Of a DNA stretch of 64,000 bases, positions 24,315 through 33,081 are shown piece by piece. The DNA comes from a bacterium (lineage in GTDB: Bacteria > Armatimonadota > UBA5829). The stretch's first letter is position 1. Every line of letters begins with the position of its first letter. Under the pieces are notes generated by a model that saw nothing but the letters and a program-made list of their open reading frames with translations, searched no databases and was not told where the DNA came from. A program made the translations under genes and the position numbers. Location: the NCBI GenBank assembly GCA_021371935.1, contig JAJFVF010000004.1, positions 124,001-188,000 on the forward strand, in the 5' to 3' direction.

Positions 24315-26998
24315 CAGAACTCCTCATAGCCCGGTGAAGACCCGTCTTCCCTGGTGTTGTCTATGGAATCGCTTTCGTCTGTCTGCTCGGAAGGTGTATG
24401 TCGTGTATGTTGGTGTATGTTTTCTATACACTCCTCATGCGTGTGCGCGCCCGCATGCATGTATGTGCGCGCATGAGGGGTAGTGGGGGAACATACACCT
24501 TTATGCACCACATACACCCCTTCGCCATCCTCCGAGAACAGGTTCGTTGTCGGAGCCAGCATCCATTGGCTTATCCGCTTGGACTTGCCCGCAGACACAA
24601 TCCGATATTCACCTATCACACGATCACGCTGCTGACCGAGTCGTCTGCCGAAAGCGATTCTCTGCGACCGCTCTCCTCCCTTGCCGAGATCGAGCGCATC
24701 TATTTCCGACACCAGCTCGAACAGGTCGGTTACACCCACTTTTTCCTGGCCGAACTTCTCCCACCAGGCATCTACGATCTGCCGCCACATGGCTCCCTCG
24801 ATGTCTGCTGCTTCATAGAACTCGTGCAGGTTGGACAGGAATCCTGATATCCCCGAATGCTGCAATATCCCTCCGATGATGGCAGTCCACTGTTCGTATG
24901 AACCCAGCGGTTTCGCTTCGGAAGCGGGCATACCAGCACATATCCAAGCCTGCACAAGCGTAAGGGCAGCTCCGACCAATTCACCTCGACTATCGAGCGC
25001 CCAGTTGCGAAGCTTCTTCTGCTTGAACCCGTCGCGAAACCACGGGCGATCTACTTTTGCGTCCAACCTGATGCGTATACAACGTCTGGCGATTTCCGTA
25101 CTCATCGTGGGATTATTGGCCGTAGTCACCCAGACACAGCGCACCGGAAAGTGCAGGTTCTCGGACTTGCCCAGAATCCTATCCTCCCATATCGTCGCCG
25201 TAAGCGCGGACGCGAGCGACCCGGAATTGAGCGGTCGCGTAATGTTATCCAACAGGACCACGCTTCTCGCGCTGCGAAGCTGCGCTGTTATTCGTTTGCG
25301 CCATTCGTCATCATCCCGAGCCTCGGAGATGGTCGACACCTGCTTGCCGCAGGCCGGAGTCAGAAGGACATCGGCGAGAAGTCCTTTTCCGGTGCCCGCC
25401 TGCGGAGCTTCGATAAGGTGATTCGGCGTCGGCCCGTCGATGAGGTCTCGCACAAACGGGAGGAGCAGCAGCCCCACGGCGTGCGCGCGGTCGGCTTCAT
25501 CCACAAATGGAAAGTCTGAGATCATATCGAGGATGAGGCTTCCGGCAGCATCTACCTCTTCCTGCGACGGCGGGGACGATATCTCCGGTATATTGAGCCC
25601 GGGCCTCGACATCCGGTATGTTTTTCCCGCAGCGTGGTAGCCTTCAGCGGTTTGCAGTGATCCATCAGGAGCGAACACGGGAACATCCGTGATACGCGTC
25701 AGCACCGGCAGCGGCGGATTTGGCGTAGCCAGCACATCTCTCACGACATCGATTGGAGGCTTGGCCGCTTCCTCATCTTCGCCGCTTACCCAGTTTGCCA
25801 CACGTGCGAGTTCGTGACGGAGCCTGTCGGGAGTCAACTCCCTTGGGACAAGTGTTCCGTCATCGTCTTTTTCGAGCCTGGAAGGAAGACCGATATACCG
25901 AAAGTATTTCGGAGGATTGTTCGCATAGATAATAGCCCTCCAGCACACGGCAGTCACACTGCGCAGGTCCTGACAGTCGGCATAGATGGTGAGCAGGCCG
26001 TTGCTTGCCGCTGGGTGCGCCTGGGGCTTCGCTCCTTCGGCATCTCCCGATGCTCGTCTCTTTCGCTGCCTCCGTTTGCCGGCATGGTCGGCACAGGTCT
26101 CTTTGACAATGCCAATGGCCGCGTCAATCGTCATCTGGCCGTAGGTCTGCGCGCCATGCAACTCGTCCCACTTGGGCCTGATGAGTCCTGATTCGCGAAA
26201 CAGCCTGTCCATCCTGACCGGGTCCTTGTCGGTCCAGTATGCCAGCATGCAGCAAAGCGCCGAATCCGCTGCACTAGCATCGCTGTTGTAGTCTCCAATG
26301 TCGCCGTTCCAAAGCTTGCGGAATTTCTCTCCGTTTGATGCTGACAGCGCTCTTTGAATGAGCACAGGATCGCTCATTCCGTTTGGTTTAGCGTTCTTGA
26401 CATTTTCTTTTGGCGGCACATCGTTGTCAGGCTTATCGCCGAACATGCTCCGGTAGATCGCTGCCATCGCACGCTCGGCGTCCGTTATCTCCGCTGCCGC
26501 GCTGGGAAGCAGCTTGCCCGTGAAGACTACAAGTCGTCGGTCGGAGTATATCTCAAACTTTGGATGCTTGGCGGTTCTGCACCTGGGACCGGGTTTCTTC
26601 GCCCGCGCGATGATGTGTATTCCCGTTTCCGACCGGCTGAACTCCGTGTAGGAGCCGATGCGCCCGATTATCTCTCGTGCCCACGGCTCGACTTCACCTT
26701 CTGCTACGACGTGGTCCAGGTCGATGAAGATGTAGGGATCTTCTTCGGAAAGCACGAACCCTATGCCGTCGAATCTGTTCTTTGGCTTTGCGGCAGCCTC
26801 GATTACTTCCTCAAAAGTGTGCCACGTTGCTGGATTGTTAGTCTTTGCATTGCCGCGCCCGACCTTGTCCGTGCGGTACGGTACCTTGGTTGGGGTGCCG
26901 TCGCGGTCCTCGATCCGGTAGCAGACCCACTGCCGAAGCGCCTTGAGTTCGTCGGGTATCAAATCATAAGCGGGTGCGTGCGGTGCCGCATTAGTCAT
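24314..26998 (-). CDS. Phage primase-helicase (AEP-type N-terminus with AAA+ helicase)
   Basis: An 894-residue replication protein. Residues 1-200 look like a phage primase/polymerase N-terminal domain: LRQWVCYRIEDRDGTPTKVPY, then DGIGFVLSEEDPYIFIDLDHV with the paired acidic residues, then YTEFSRSETGIHIIARA with the conserved His. Residues 240-330 resemble a PriCT-like linker. The helicase core has Walker A EAPQAGTGKGLLADV near residue 545 and Walker B SARSVVLLDNITRPL near 595. The C-terminal 90 residues are low complexity and His/Thr-rich, and are encoded by the repeat region at 24394-24517. The protein probably opens and primes the phage origin. The gene directly follows the RecD2-like gene. 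Confidence 0.8.
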   Translation of the reverse strand: MTNAAPHAPAYDLIPDELKALRQWVCYRIEDRDGTPTKVPYRTDKVGRGNAKTNNPATWHTFEEVIEAAAKPKNRFDGIGFVLSEEDPYIFIDLDHVVAEGEVEPWAREIIGRIGSYTEFSRSETGIHIIARAKKPGPRCRTAKHPKFEIYSDRRLVVFTGKLLPSAAAEITDAERAMAAIYRSMFGDKPDNDVPPKENVKNAKPNGMSDPVLIQRALSASNGEKFRKLWNGDIGDYNSDASAADSALCCMLAYWTDKDPVRMDRLFRESGLIRPKWDELHGAQTYGQMTIDAAIGIVKETCADHAGKRRQRKRRASGDAEGAKPQAHPAASNGLLTIYADCQDLRSVTAVCWRAIIYANNPPKYFRYIGLPSRLEKDDDGTLVPRELTPDRLRHELARVANWVSGEDEEAAKPPIDVVRDVLATPNPPLPVLTRITDVPVFAPDGSLQTAEGYHAAGKTYRMSRPGLNIPEISSPPSQEEVDAAGSLILDMISDFPFVDEADRAHAVGLLLLPFVRDLIDGPTPNHLIEAPQAGTGKGLLADVLLTPACGKQVSTISEARDDDEWRKRITAQLRSARSVVLLDNITRPLNSGSLASALTATIWEDRILGKSENLHFPVRCVWVTTANNPTMSTEIARRCIRIRLDAKVDRPWFRDGFKQKKLRNWALDSRGELVGAALTLVQAWICAGMPASEAKPLGSYEQWTAIIGGILQHSGISGFLSNLHEFYEAADIEGAMWRQIVDAWWEKFGQEKVGVTDLFELVSEIDALDLGKGGERSQRIAFGRRLGQQRDRVIGEYRIVSAGKSKRISQWMLAPTTNLFSEDGEGVYVVHKGVCSPTTPHARTYMHAGAHTHEECIENIHQHTRHTPSEQTDESDSIDNTREDGSSPGYEEF
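24394..24517. repeat. GTGTATGT octamer cluster flanking an alternating purine-pyrimidine tract, candidate replication origin
   Basis: Inside the 3' end of the primase-helicase gene the octamer GTGTATGT occurs three times in one orientation (24394-24401, 24403-24410, 24413-24420) and twice inverted (24491-24498, 24510-24517). Between them lies a nearly alternating purine-pyrimidine stretch around 24437-24477, rich in GCGCGC and GCATGC. Phages often keep iterons within their initiator gene, as lambda does in gene O. The encoded protein segment is low complexity, so DNA-level selection is plausible. Confidence 0.45.
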
Positions 26999-29188
26999 CT
27001 ACACGCCTCCCGCAAGCAGCAGCGACAGAAAGGTCTTCCTGGCATCGACCTGCACACGCTTAGCGCAGTTGGTTATGCCCCAGTGGTCGCCGACGATGAT
27101 CGCGGTTTTCTTAGCGCGGGTGACGCCTGTATAGAGCAGGTTTCTGTGGTGCATAAATGAGTGCGACTTATGCGCGATCACGACTGAACATGGAAATTCC
27201 GATCCCTGGGCTTTGTGTATTGTGAGAGCATAGGCGAGCTGCAGGTCGCTTCGATGCGGCGATCCCGGCTCAATGAAGACCATCTTGTCATCGAACTCGA
27301 CAGTAAGCGAACCATCAGTGCCGACATCCCGCACATAGCCCATCGAGCCGTTCATCACTTCCAGATCGTAGTTGTTGCGCGTCTGAATGACCTTGTCGCC
27401 GATGAGCAGCTTCGGACGCCTGCCGGGCTGGACAGGTAAAACGTCGTAATCCCACAGCTTCTTTTGTATGAGGGACTGCAGCCTGATGTTGAGTTCCGCC
27501 GTTCCGAGCGGACCCTTGTGGGTCGGGGTGAGCACCTGAACGTCACGAAGCAGGTCGAAACCGAGCTTCTCGGAAAGCACCTGGTCAAAGATGTCCAGAA
27601 TGAACTGCTGAACGCGCTCGGCTTCCGTATGTTGATTGGCCACATACCATGGCCCGCGTTGGCCATCTTCAACTCTGCATGTCTTTCTCACCTCACCACG
27701 CAAGATGGCGATGCTGTTCTCCTTGAGCACCCCGGCCTGCCGCACGACATCTTCGAGTATCGTTATCGGTATGACTTTTGACTCAATGAGATCGCGCAGA
27801 ATATTGCCCGGTCCAACCGGGGGTAATTGATTGTGGTCTCCAACAAGGACTACGGCTGTGCGTTCGAGGTTGATGGCCTGAAAAAACCGCCAGGCGAGCG
27901 CAACGTCTATCATAGAAGCTTCGTCGACTATAAGGATATCGGCGGATATCGGGCTTTCAGCGTTACGGGAGTAGGTCTTGCCGTCGAAGCCGAGCAGCCT
28001 GTGAATCGTTGATGCTGATTGTCCGGTCGACTCCTCCATACGCTTTGCCGCCTTGCCGGTCGGAGCACAGAGCACAGCTTTGAGCTTTCGAGACTCACAG
28101 AGTCGAGTGATCGCATCGATGGTGAAGGTCTTGCCGGATCCGGCCCCGCCCGTAATAAGTGAAATCGCATGCTCACATACCATCATCGCGGCCTCGTGCT
28201 GACGATGATTGAGCCTTGGAGATATGCGCCGGATCATGGAGTCGATGTCAGGTATATCCGTAAAGTGCGGATTCATATCCTTGCCCCGGGCAAAGACACG
28301 CGCCAAATCTTCCTCCATTTGTCGGATTTCAGGCTTTGCTACAAGGAACCGGCAGTCGGCTGCATAACATGTCAGGGCTTTATTGTCGATGAGTTCGTCC
28401 AGATATCTCTCGATCCGCTCCCGGCTGTCGAGAGTATCCATCACCAGAAGCTTATTGGCCCGGTTAAGCAGGTCTTCATACTCGACCCAGCAGTCACCCT
28501 GATCCAGCGCGTCCTCCACACAGAACAGTAATCCCGCGCGAACACGGTTCGGGTTGTCCTTGGCAATGCCGATCTGCCTAGCGATCTTGTCGATCCTCTT
28601 GAACCCGAAGCCGTCGATCTCTCCAACGATGACATACGGATCATGCTCTATAATGCCGACAGCGTTGTTACCGAGCTTCTTCACCAGCTTCGTGACCTGA
28701 TGGTGGGTCAGTCCGTACGCTGCAAGCGCGGTCATTGCCTGGTTGATATGACTCGTCTCAAGCCAGTGAACGCGAAGCGACTCAATGACCGACAGCGGTA
28801 CTTTTGCAACCTCCGCGACTTTCTCAGGCTCATCTATGAGGCTGCACTCGAAATCCGAGCCGAACCGCTCGGCAATGATCCTCGCCTTTGCCGGGCCGAT
28901 CCCTTTGATGTCGGGGTTGTTTGCGAGGTAGTTTGCAAGCCCGCGGGCGTCCATCTGCCGATCCAATTCGATGCTTGCAACTTCGAACTGTCGGCCGTAT
29001 TTGGGATGCTTGACGAACTTTCCATGCAGCACCAGAGGCTGGTTTTCGCTTACGACGATATTGCCGGCGAACGAAATACGCTCGCCGCGTTCCGTTATGA
29101 ACCGTCCGGCGGAGAAGTCTGCGGATGAGTAGAAGACCCGTTCAACTTCTCCCCGGATTCGGATGGGCTGAGTTGTTGTATTTGGCAT
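26999..29188 (-). CDS. RecD2-like SF1 helicase
   Basis: About 729 residues from ATG 29188 (MPNTTTQPIRIRGEVERV). The N-terminal part shows an OB-like domain, then helix-hairpin-helix segments (NPDIKGIGPAKARIIAERF; DPYVIVGEIDGFGFKRID). The SF1B motor follows: Walker A LITGGAGSGKTFTIDA, Walker B ILIVDEASMIDVAL, motif III VGDHNQLPPVGPG, and near the end YALTIHKAQGSEFPCSV and YTGVTRAKKTAIIVGD. This is the domain order of RecD2, a 5'-3' DNA helicase that acts without RecBC. In this prophage it belongs to the recombination/replication operon. It overlaps the ERCC4 nuclease gene by 94 bases, which is unusually long. Confidence 0.88.
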   Translation of the reverse strand: MPNTTTQPIRIRGEVERVFYSSADFSAGRFITERGERISFAGNIVVSENQPLVLHGKFVKHPKYGRQFEVASIELDRQMDARGLANYLANNPDIKGIGPAKARIIAERFGSDFECSLIDEPEKVAEVAKVPLSVIESLRVHWLETSHINQAMTALAAYGLTHHQVTKLVKKLGNNAVGIIEHDPYVIVGEIDGFGFKRIDKIARQIGIAKDNPNRVRAGLLFCVEDALDQGDCWVEYEDLLNRANKLLVMDTLDSRERIERYLDELIDNKALTCYAADCRFLVAKPEIRQMEEDLARVFARGKDMNPHFTDIPDIDSMIRRISPRLNHRQHEAAMMVCEHAISLITGGAGSGKTFTIDAITRLCESRKLKAVLCAPTGKAAKRMEESTGQSASTIHRLLGFDGKTYSRNAESPISADILIVDEASMIDVALAWRFFQAINLERTAVVLVGDHNQLPPVGPGNILRDLIESKVIPITILEDVVRQAGVLKENSIAILRGEVRKTCRVEDGQRGPWYVANQHTEAERVQQFILDIFDQVLSEKLGFDLLRDVQVLTPTHKGPLGTAELNIRLQSLIQKKLWDYDVLPVQPGRRPKLLIGDKVIQTRNNYDLEVMNGSMGYVRDVGTDGSLTVEFDDKMVFIEPGSPHRSDLQLAYALTIHKAQGSEFPCSVVIAHKSHSFMHHRNLLYTGVTRAKKTAIIVGDHWGITNCAKRVQVDARKTFLSLLLAGGV

Positions 29189-29625
29189 GTATCCGCAAAC
29201 CTCCGGTAGCAGCGCAGCAAATACTCCTGAACAAACCGGCATGCGCACTGCCGGTTGGAGCAGAAAAAGATCGGAACGCCGTAGTCGACGATTATCGAAA
29301 GTGCCGCGCCTGCAACCGAAGCCGGATGTGCCCCACAGCGGTAATTGCCCGACAGCAGTTCCTCAAGGTTCGCTTCAACCACGATGCATGAGCACATGTA
29401 GGTCTGAAGCTTCCTGAGTTCATTGCGGAACCTGTCGCGTTCCCGGATAACCGTATGCACGAAGTCCTCGGCGGTCTTCCGCTCAATCGCCACATCGTGC
29501 TCAAAACCGGCGAGGGAATAATCCCCCGCCGGCAGAGCACGGCGTTCGATGAGGAACCGCTCGGGAGGAAACGAATAAGGCTCCTGCTCTCGCGTGTCGA
29601 CTACGATACTGACTTTCTCGGCCAT
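29095..29625 (-). CDS. ERCC4-domain nuclease
   Basis: A 176-residue protein with the XPF/Mus81-type catalytic core: VVDTREQEPYSF at residues 8-19, then a GDYSLAG turn and AIERKTAEDFVHTVI, which supplies the ERKxxxD metal-binding motif. Such nucleases cut branched DNA, for example flaps and Holliday-like junctions. Related phage versions stand beside helicases. No HhH2 domain is seen, so it may work with the RecD2-like helicase encoded just downstream. The last 31 residues are encoded in the overlap with that gene, and are polar and probably unfolded (STHPQTSPPDGS). Confidence 0.85.
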   Translation of the reverse strand: MAEKVSIVVDTREQEPYSFPPERFLIERRALPAGDYSLAGFEHDVAIERKTAEDFVHTVIRERDRFRNELRKLQTYMCSCIVVEANLEELLSGNYRCGAHPASVAGAALSIIVDYGVPIFFCSNRQCACRFVQEYLLRCYRRFADTCQIQQLSPSESGEKLNGSSTHPQTSPPDGS

Positions 29626-30093
29626 CTAAAACGGTGCGAGCGAGTCATCGACCGCATCGTCGAGGTCAGAGACGACAATACGCCGGTTGAAATAGATGTT
29701 CTCATTCTCGCCCTTTGTGCGCTTGGTGACTTCCAGAGTCACATCCAGGAGATCACCGAGTCTTGCCGGAAGCTCGGACAGCTTATCGATGTCCACTCCG
29801 CACGTGTGCAGGTCGGTTTTGAGCCACTTGAGGTTCTCTTTGGAAGCAAACATGCTGTTGCGCCACAGAAGCCGACCGGCATACTTCGGACCGAGAATCT
29901 TGAGCGTCCACTTTAGCATAGGATTGCCTGTGGTCTGCGCCTTGGTAAGCTCTACCTTGTCGACCTTTACCTGATACTTGCCGTCCGGCACATCCTCGAA
30001 CTCACGCTCTTCGACTTCCGCTTCAGAAAAGTCATCATCGAACTGAGTAAGATCGATATCGCCTATGCCGGTGGTGTCATAGTCACTACTCAT
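29626..30093 (-). CDS. DUF669 phage protein (single-strand DNA-binding type)
   Basis: A 155-residue protein with the DUF669 pattern: VPDGKYQVKVDKVELTKAQ followed by TGNPMLKWTLKILGPKYAG and a C-terminal NIYFNRRIV strand. The N-terminus is strongly acidic (DIDLTQFDDDFSEAEVEERE). Members of this family accompany Sak4-like ATPases in phages and are thought to bind single-stranded DNA during recombination. The start overlaps the Sak4-like gene by ATGA. The acidic tail is at the N-terminus rather than at the C-terminus, where bacterial SSB proteins carry theirs. Confidence 0.8.
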   Translation of the reverse strand: MSSDYDTTGIGDIDLTQFDDDFSEAEVEEREFEDVPDGKYQVKVDKVELTKAQTTGNPMLKWTLKILGPKYAGRLLWRNSMFASKENLKWLKTDLHTCGVDIDKLSELPARLGDLLDVTLEVTKRTKGENENIYFNRRIVVSDLDDAVDDSLAPF

Positions 30094-30824
30094 TTAGCAG
30101 CCTCCTTCATGGGTTTCTTCGCGTCCATTCCGGCGTTGTATGCCTCGACGAACTTGCCATAATCGAGGTCGATCACATCGGGCAAACGCTTTGTCCTGTC
30201 CCCGGCCTCGTAGTGAACATGCGGTTTTGTCCGCACCACGCGCCGAGCAACCTGTTTGTTGTCAGGTCCGGGCGCGATCTCAATATCGCAGTAGAGGATA
30301 ATGTCGACAAGACCAAGCACGATCTTGCGAGCTTTCTCCGGCAGTGTAGGAACGACCTTGGAATACTTGCCTGTGCGCGTTTCTATTTCGATCTCCTGGG
30401 AATGCGAGACCAGATACAGACCATAGGGCAGAAACGCGAGCTTGTTGATCACCCGTTGGAACTCATTGTTTGTGATGGAATAGCCCTTGCCGTAGCCGAT
30501 ATCGGACTCATGCTCCGCGCCGTATTTCTTGCAGACATACTCACAGCACATCTTGTAGGCGTTATCGACCGTATCGATGATGACTGTCTTAAACGAATGG
30601 CTGCCATCCGCGATCTCCGCACATATCGCAAGCAGTTCGTCCCATGTGGCAACCGGAACCTGATATACCTCAAGGGAATTCAGGCCCGGTTCGGTCGAGA
30701 TGAACAGAGCGGACTCGGCATTGGAACACCACTCGCTTTTGCCTATCTTTGTTGGCCCGTAAATGAGCACTGTCTGGTCTGACAGCGTTTGTTTTGGCGG
30801 CGTCTTTTGGGTTGGTAGAAGCAT
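30090..30824 (-). CDS. Sak4-like RecA-family ATPase
   Basis: About 244 residues from ATG 30824, which has AAGGAGA seven bases upstream. Walker A is LIYGPTKIGKSEWCS near residue 25, Walker B FKTVIIDTVDNAYK near 80, and a later YLVSHSQEIEIETRTGKY matches the sensor region of phage AAA_24/Sak4 proteins. These are short RecA-like ATPases that promote strand annealing and homologous recombination of phage DNA together with a single-strand-binding partner, here the DUF669 protein encoded next. It follows the RecB-like nuclease gene by 18 bases. Confidence 0.84.
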   Translation of the reverse strand: MLLPTQKTPPKQTLSDQTVLIYGPTKIGKSEWCSNAESALFISTEPGLNSLEVYQVPVATWDELLAICAEIADGSHSFKTVIIDTVDNAYKMCCEYVCKKYGAEHESDIGYGKGYSITNNEFQRVINKLAFLPYGLYLVSHSQEIEIETRTGKYSKVVPTLPEKARKIVLGLVDIILYCDIEIAPGPDNKQVARRVVRTKPHVHYEAGDRTKRLPDVIDLDYGKFVEAYNAGMDAKKPMKEAAK

Positions 30825-30842
30825 CAATCTTTCTCCTTGAGA

Positions 30843-31862
30843 TCAGAATACAGGCTGTTCTTCGCCGGCGTCGCTCTCCTCGCGCAGCTCTTCATGCGCC
30901 GGTTTGTGCTCATAGAAATTCTCAATCACATTGGGACTTCCGCCCGAGCGACACAGCGCAAAGTACGCGCACGGCCGATGGTAGAAAAAGCAGTATGACG
31001 TGTTCTGATAGAACACACTGCGCCGACGACTGTCGAGGAACTGCTGAGTGAGTTCCCAAAGGTCTGCCTGAAGGGTCTCGAACTGGTCGCGAGAGACGTA
31101 GAGCATCTCACGGTGGAACATCCCCGACTCGGCATACTTCGCTATGAGCCGAGCTTGAAAATCGGCATCGGTCTCCGGTATCTTGCGCGTCGCTGTAGTT
31201 TTGCCGGTCTTGGACTTTGCAAGCAGTTCTGTTCTACGAGCTTCGAATTCGGCTTCGGTCTCACCCTTGCCCTGCTGCAGACGCGCCTTCACCAGAACGT
31301 TGTAGATGATCCCGGCGATTTTGATGCCGAATACCTGCTCGACGTAGTGAGCGTAGAGCGTCACCTGAAAATCGGTCCACAGCTTCTCCAAATAATCGCC
31401 GTCGAGTTGAGACGCGGTCTTGTGCTCAAGGAGGTAGAACCTGCCGTCGATACAGACGATGCCATCGACTTTGCCGGCGAGCACGAAACTGCGAGATGGT
31501 GCGCTGGTCGCGGGGTTTGTGATCTTCCCGTCGAAAGTCTTCTCAAGAAAGACCACATCGAAGTCTTCGACCGGATATGTTGACGCATACCCATTCATCA
31601 TGGCTGTGGCCAAATGCCAGTCGGCTTTCTGGCCGTCATCGCTGTGCCTGTTCGGAAATGATTTATCGATGTGATCCAGCACTTCGACAAGGTCGCGTCT
31701 GCGGTGCCATTTCTCTAGGCACTCGTGAGCGAGCGAGCCAAACGACAGGTTATGATCGCGCTGGATCGGCACAAGCTCTTTGATGTATCGCCATTCGCAA
31801 GCCTTACGGCAGTTGCGAAACAGGTTCCACATCGAGTATGTCGTCACAACCAGCTCGCTCAC
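30843..31862 (-). CDS. RecB/Cas4-like PD-(D/E)XK nuclease with Cys cluster
   Basis: A 339-residue protein starting at a GTG that overlaps the stop of the preceding gene. The nuclease core is visible as FVLAGKVDGIVCIDGRFYLL followed by EHKTASQLDG, giving the D...ExK active site, with an upstream LSFGSLAHECLEKW helix carrying the His. Cysteines near the N-terminus (NCRKACEW) and a C-terminal set (YCFFYHRPCAYFALCRSG) probably hold an iron-sulfur cluster, as in Cas4 and AddB-type enzymes. It is likely the 5'-end processing exonuclease that feeds the Sak4/DUF669 recombination pair. Confidence 0.82.
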   Translation of the reverse strand: MSELVVTTYSMWNLFRNCRKACEWRYIKELVPIQRDHNLSFGSLAHECLEKWHRRRDLVEVLDHIDKSFPNRHSDDGQKADWHLATAMMNGYASTYPVEDFDVVFLEKTFDGKITNPATSAPSRSFVLAGKVDGIVCIDGRFYLLEHKTASQLDGDYLEKLWTDFQVTLYAHYVEQVFGIKIAGIIYNVLVKARLQQGKGETEAEFEARRTELLAKSKTGKTTATRKIPETDADFQARLIAKYAESGMFHREMLYVSRDQFETLQADLWELTQQFLDSRRRSVFYQNTSYCFFYHRPCAYFALCRSGGSPNVIENFYEHKPAHEELREESDAGEEQPVF

Positions 31863-32176
31863 AGCACGGCTCCTATGGCGCAGAGCAGTTTGCGGTTGCC
31901 GGGATGCTCTTCGACCCGCTCGATTTTGAATGAAGACTCACCGTAGCCTTTAGTGACGAATGTAGAGAGTATCTTCGCGATATCGCAGCCCACCGGAGTC
32001 TCGGCGTCGATTACACAGGTTCGGGCTTTTTTGTCCAGGCAGAAATATGCATCCTGCTTCATTGCGGCGCGTCCATGCAGAGCTTCCGCAGCAAGTGCTG
32101 CTATCATAAGCGAATCCTCAAGATCATCCACGGGGATGTGCTTTGAGAAGCTGTAGTTGTAAACCAGACGATTCAT
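31859..32176 (-). CDS. Small hypothetical protein, first gene after promoter copy C
   Basis: About 105 residues from ATG 32176 with GGAGG five bases upstream. The longer in-frame start lies within the promoter region. It begins MNRLVYNYSFSKHIPVDDL and has no recognised family. Position at the head of the recombination operon and an overlap of four bases with the nuclease gene suggest an accessory protein of replication or recombination. No membrane segment is visible. Confidence 0.55.
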   Translation of the reverse strand: MNRLVYNYSFSKHIPVDDLEDSLMIAALAAEALHGRAAMKQDAYFCLDKKARTCVIDAETPVGCDIAKILSTFVTKGYGESSFKIERVEEHPGNRKLLCAIGAVL

Positions 32177-32256
32177 TTTTGCCTCCATTTGCTGGGTTGG
32201 GAAGTTGGTACTTGGCGCGCCGGGGACCGGATCTGACCTCCACAAGAATTCCGGCC

Positions 32257-32303
32257 CCACACTTAGTTATTTACTACCGCAATCCACGAAGTGTCGGGAT
32301 TGT
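32257..32303 (-). promoter_or_regulatory. Prophage promoter motif, copy C
   Basis: Minus-strand CGACACT (32296-32290) and TAGTAAATAAC (32276-32266), 13 bases apart. It starts two bases downstream of the sigma-like gene's stop codon and points into the recombination and replication operon, whose first gene begins about 90 bases further on. The first bases after the second box are TAAGTGTGGGG, slightly different from the other copies. Confidence 0.7.
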
Positions 32304-32304
32304 T

Positions 32305-32892
32305 TCAGAGATAGTCCTTCAGGCCAGCCTCATCAAAGATGCCTCTGAGCTTGTGGATCGCGTCGTAGACCTGCTGGCGGGACGCGCCTGTTGCGGCAGA
32401 TATCTGTGTCACTGTCTGCGTCTTCAGGCGCTCGCAAATATCCTGGAGCGCTGACGGCAGGGACTCGACGACTCTTGCGATATCCAGCCGCATTTCGAGC
32501 ATCTCCAGTACCGGACGAGAAAGCAGACCTGCCGCCAGCAGGTAGTCCTCTCGATCTATCGCCTCCATCCGCTGCATGACACCGCCGCCATCATCTTCGG
32601 GAATCTCCTCATTAAGAGAAAACTCGAAAGTGGCGATACTCTCGACGCGCTTGTTCCTGCGGATCATCGTCCGAGCCTTGTTCTCCACGACGCAGGCAAT
32701 GAACGTCTTCACAGTGCCTCGCTCGGAATTATGTTCCTGCAAATGCTCGAACAGGTGCAGCGCGATCTCCTGTTCCAGATCATCGCGGTCGGATGTATCG
32801 AACCCACATTTCTTGATGAGCTGCCTGACTTTGAGCTTGATGGTAGTAATTGCATAGTCGTCGTAATCTACATAGTTTGGTGTATCACCCAT
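32305..32892 (-). CDS. Phage sigma-70-like RNA polymerase sigma factor
   Basis: A 195-residue protein with two sigma domains. Region 2 lies at about residues 35-85, with SDRDDLEQEIALHLFEHLQ and FIACVVENKARTMIRRNKR. Region 4 lies at the C-terminus: LPSALQDICERLKTQTVTQI, then an ATGASRQQVYDAIHKLRGIF recognition helix-turn-helix. The size and two-domain layout fit ECF-like or Xpf-like phage sigma factors that redirect host RNA polymerase. A four-copy promoter-like motif in this prophage, one copy directly downstream of this gene, is its obvious candidate target. The ribosome site GAGGAGA is placed in the 3' arm of a 6-bp hairpin, so translation may be controlled. Which DNA it recognises is inference. 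Confidence 0.84.
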   Translation of the reverse strand: MGDTPNYVDYDDYAITTIKLKVRQLIKKCGFDTSDRDDLEQEIALHLFEHLQEHNSERGTVKTFIACVVENKARTMIRRNKRVESIATFEFSLNEEIPEDDGGGVMQRMEAIDREDYLLAAGLLSRPVLEMLEMRLDIARVVESLPSALQDICERLKTQTVTQISAATGASRQQVYDAIHKLRGIFDEAGLKDYL

Positions 32893-32900
32893 TTTTGTTC

Positions 32901-33012
32901 TCCTCGATCCCGCGAGGAAGCCGCTGTGGGTGACGCATGAAGTCCACCGCTTACAACAAAGGCGGAGGCATTGCGATGTCGCGTCAAAGCGACACCCACA
33001 ACGACCTCCGCC
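32901..33012 (-). promoter_or_regulatory. Structured leader of the sigma-like gene with hidden ribosome site
   Basis: Near the gene, TCCTCG (minus strand 32918-32913) pairs with CGAGGA (32906-32901), and the second arm contains the Shine-Dalgarno bases of the sigma gene. Further upstream, arms 32925-32936 and 32989-33000 are complementary (11 of 12 bases), and arms 32961-32968 and 33005-33012 are fully complementary. Their order A-B-A'-B' is that of a pseudoknot. The alternating pairings could form a regulatory RNA. No known riboswitch is recognised. Confidence 0.45.
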
Positions 33013-33081
33013 TGGCGGTCAGTCATCTTGTCTGGTGTTTTGTAATACCGATATTTGAGTTGTGATCTCCCTCTGACCGTG

